Assembly (NCBI GenBank): GCA_964023205.1
Contig: OZ026835.1
Coordinates: 37,731,083-37,795,082, forward strand
Source of the DNA: Lutraria lutraria
Lineage: Eukaryota; Mollusca; Bivalvia; Venerida; Mactridae
Reading direction: 5' to 3'
DNA length: 64,000 nucleotides
How positions within the stretch are numbered: the first letter of the stretch is position 1; each line of letters begins with the position of its first letter. The translations under genes were made by a program, and so were the position numbers. The notes below the pieces were generated by a model. It was not told the origin of the DNA and did no database searches. It saw only the letters and a list, made by a program, of their open reading frames with translations. Of the stretch, positions 62,480 to 64,000 are shown piece by piece.

Positions 62480-62955
62480 ATGATTATCACTTAAACTGTC
62501 CTTTGTTTGGCCAAATGATTATCACATAAAACTGGTACGTGTTGTATTCTTCCTGGCTTCTTTAATAAATCATAAAGCATAATTGAAGTTCCAGGATTGA
62601 GTATTATGAAAACAATAAAGGAGACGTTTAATGTAATTTCGCTATCTGAATATATATATTAATTTAATACTTGTCAATACAATCAGTGATTCAAATAATG
62701 ATACATATACATGGCGTTGCTAAGTTACCCCTTTAAGCGTGTTAGGTATTGTTTAAATCATATTCATACATTGCAATCAGAGAGCAACCGGAATGACTGG
62801 AAGTTATCAACTTGTAAGGCAGATTTTGTTATTCCCAGATAAATAAGTTCAATCTCAGACGGAGTGATCTCCCTTTGCAGGTATTGGAGTTTTGGTTACT
62901 CTAAGGTAGTTTCCTACTTTCGGTTTTGATTTTCTGAAAATACGAACTGGACATT

Positions 62956-63377
62956 TTATTGTTTTCTTAAAAACTACTCTAGGTTATACTACTAGTGTAT
63001 TGAACGGAAGGAATATCTCTCAGGTATGTTGAACTGCTTTGTATTTCCCAAAACTTACTCAAAATATTCTTCTTTTATATAAAAGCTATGGTACGTCTTT
63101 AATTTATTTTCGTAGAGTAATATTATAATGTATAATCTATTGATTTTTACTCCACTTAGCTAAAAAAACACCAGACATTCACTCGTTTAATACAATTGTT
63201 TCACAATATTAAACGTTATAAAAAAATCACCAAGTAGAATGAACTCTTAACCCTGTACATAAAAATACCGAACTTAATTGATATTATCGGGGTCACTCAA
63301 ATAGACGGCTCTTCAGGCGCTTATCACTCACTGAATATACATCAAGTCGTGCTGTCTATATAGGGCGCTTTTGTTTG
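62956..63377. other. noncoding sequence beyond IR2
   Basis: No gene or repeat is recognised between the outer edge of IR2 and the repeat at the window end. Confidence 0.5.
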
Positions 63378-64000
63378 CAACCTGCGGTGAGCTCGACATA
63401 GTCGCCACAAAGGCGGTTGCGTGTCTGTACGTTAGTTAGTGAGTGAGTTAGTGTCCGTCCGGATCCTTGTCCGGGCTGTATCTCCCTTATGCATTGACAT
63501 TTTTTAAAATAACTTGGCATAATTGTTTATCACAATGAGAGGGTGGGCAGTGCGTAAGATCCAGGTCTCTAGCTCAAAGGTCAAGGTCACACTTGGAGGT
63601 CAAACGTCAAAAATGAGCATTAAAGACCTTGTCCGGGCTGTATCTCCCTTATGCATATAAATCTTTTAAGATAACTTGGCATAATTGTAAAACACCATGA
63701 GACGGTGTGCAGTGAGTAAGATCAAGGTATCTAGCTCAAAGGTTAAGGTCACACTTAGAGGTCAAACATAAAAAATAATCATTATACACCTTGTCAGGCT
63801 GTGTCTCCCATATACATTGAATTATTTGAAAATGACTTGCCATAATACAATGAGACAATGTGTCTTGGGCAATACCCAGATTTTCATAGGTCAAAGGTCA
63901 AGATTACACATTCGGTAAAATATATTTTCTTTGTCCGGGCTGTAACTTCTGTTTGCATTCAAGGATTTTGAAATAAATTGGTATAAAAGTTTACTTCAAT
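63378..64000 (-). mobile_element. hairpin-ended repeat with ~175-bp core, cut by the window end
   Basis: This is a reverse-strand relative of 50041-50926. It has GGTGAGCTCGACATAGTCGC, TAGTGAGTGAGTTAGTG, and units with CCGGGCTGTATCTCCCTTAT and TCAAAGGTCAAGGTCACACT. It continues past position 64000. Confidence 0.65.

Larger units (their letters stand above)
53585..62955 (-). repeat. IR2 right arm
   Basis: This is the reverse-complement partner of 25505-40146. It lacks the Harbinger and carries two private blocks (56655-58560 and the transposon 59096-62479). Coding exons are about 98% identical to the left arm, while noncoding stretches such as the 3' UTR read nearer 90%. Confidence 0.85.

Noticed and set aside
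1..64000. Assembly artefact as the explanation of both inverted repeats
   Set aside because: The arms differ by base changes, indels and arm-specific transposons with proper target duplications, so they look real. Only long reads can settle it.

Overview
The window is AT-rich animal nuclear DNA with spliced genes. It almost certainly comes from a bivalve mollusc. The reasons are the GT-AG intron structure, several tRNA-derived SINEs, many copies of the bivalve 'AACAAGAGGGCCATGATGGCCC' hairpin repeats, a Harbinger transposon, and an RNF213-type ubiquitin ligase gene. I cannot name the species. Most of the long open frames are chance or repeat-derived; the real coding sequence lies in short exons that I joined by hand.

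Layout. (1) 1-24.2 kb is a large inverted repeat, IR1. Its arms (1001-6640 and 18389-24228) each carry the same decayed spliced gene, a SINE and a hairpin-ended repeat. The 11.7-kb spacer holds a candidate small secreted-peptide gene (7956-8726, minus), a 39-bp minisatellite (9.3-10.1 kb), a terminal-inverted-repeat (TIR) transposon carrying a second copy of its own family (10.1-15.0 kb), LINE fragments (15.0-16.8 kb) and a zinc-finger exon cut off at the arm boundary. (2) 25.5-63.0 kb is a second inverted repeat, IR2. Its left arm (25505-40146) carries a 10.7-kb Harbinger transposon with a CAG target duplication. Inside it a Myb/SANT-like gene (plus) and a DDE transposase gene (minus) converge. 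Its right arm (53585-62955) keeps the matching unoccupied site and carries a full-length copy (59096-62479) of the TIR family seen near 10-15 kb. (3) The IR2 spacer (40.1-53.6 kb) plus the start of the left arm hold the last 18 coding exons (about 829 residues) of an RNF213-like E3 ligase on the minus strand. The last two exons are repeated, intact, in the right arm on the plus strand.

Main observations. The RNF213-like gene has two alternative versions of the exon coding the second half of its RZ zinc finger (51177-51271 and 51739-51836). Both run from phase 0 to phase 2, so only one can be used per transcript. The Harbinger looks complete, but both genes are damaged: the Myb-like gene has TGA at a conserved Trp, and a 35-bp palindrome with an 8-bp target duplication sits at the transposase exon 1 donor. 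Splicing from the centre of the palindrome would restore the frame. The two copies of the RNF213 terminal exons are about 98% identical while nearby noncoding arm sequence is visibly more diverged. All joins and family names are read by eye and have not been confirmed by search.
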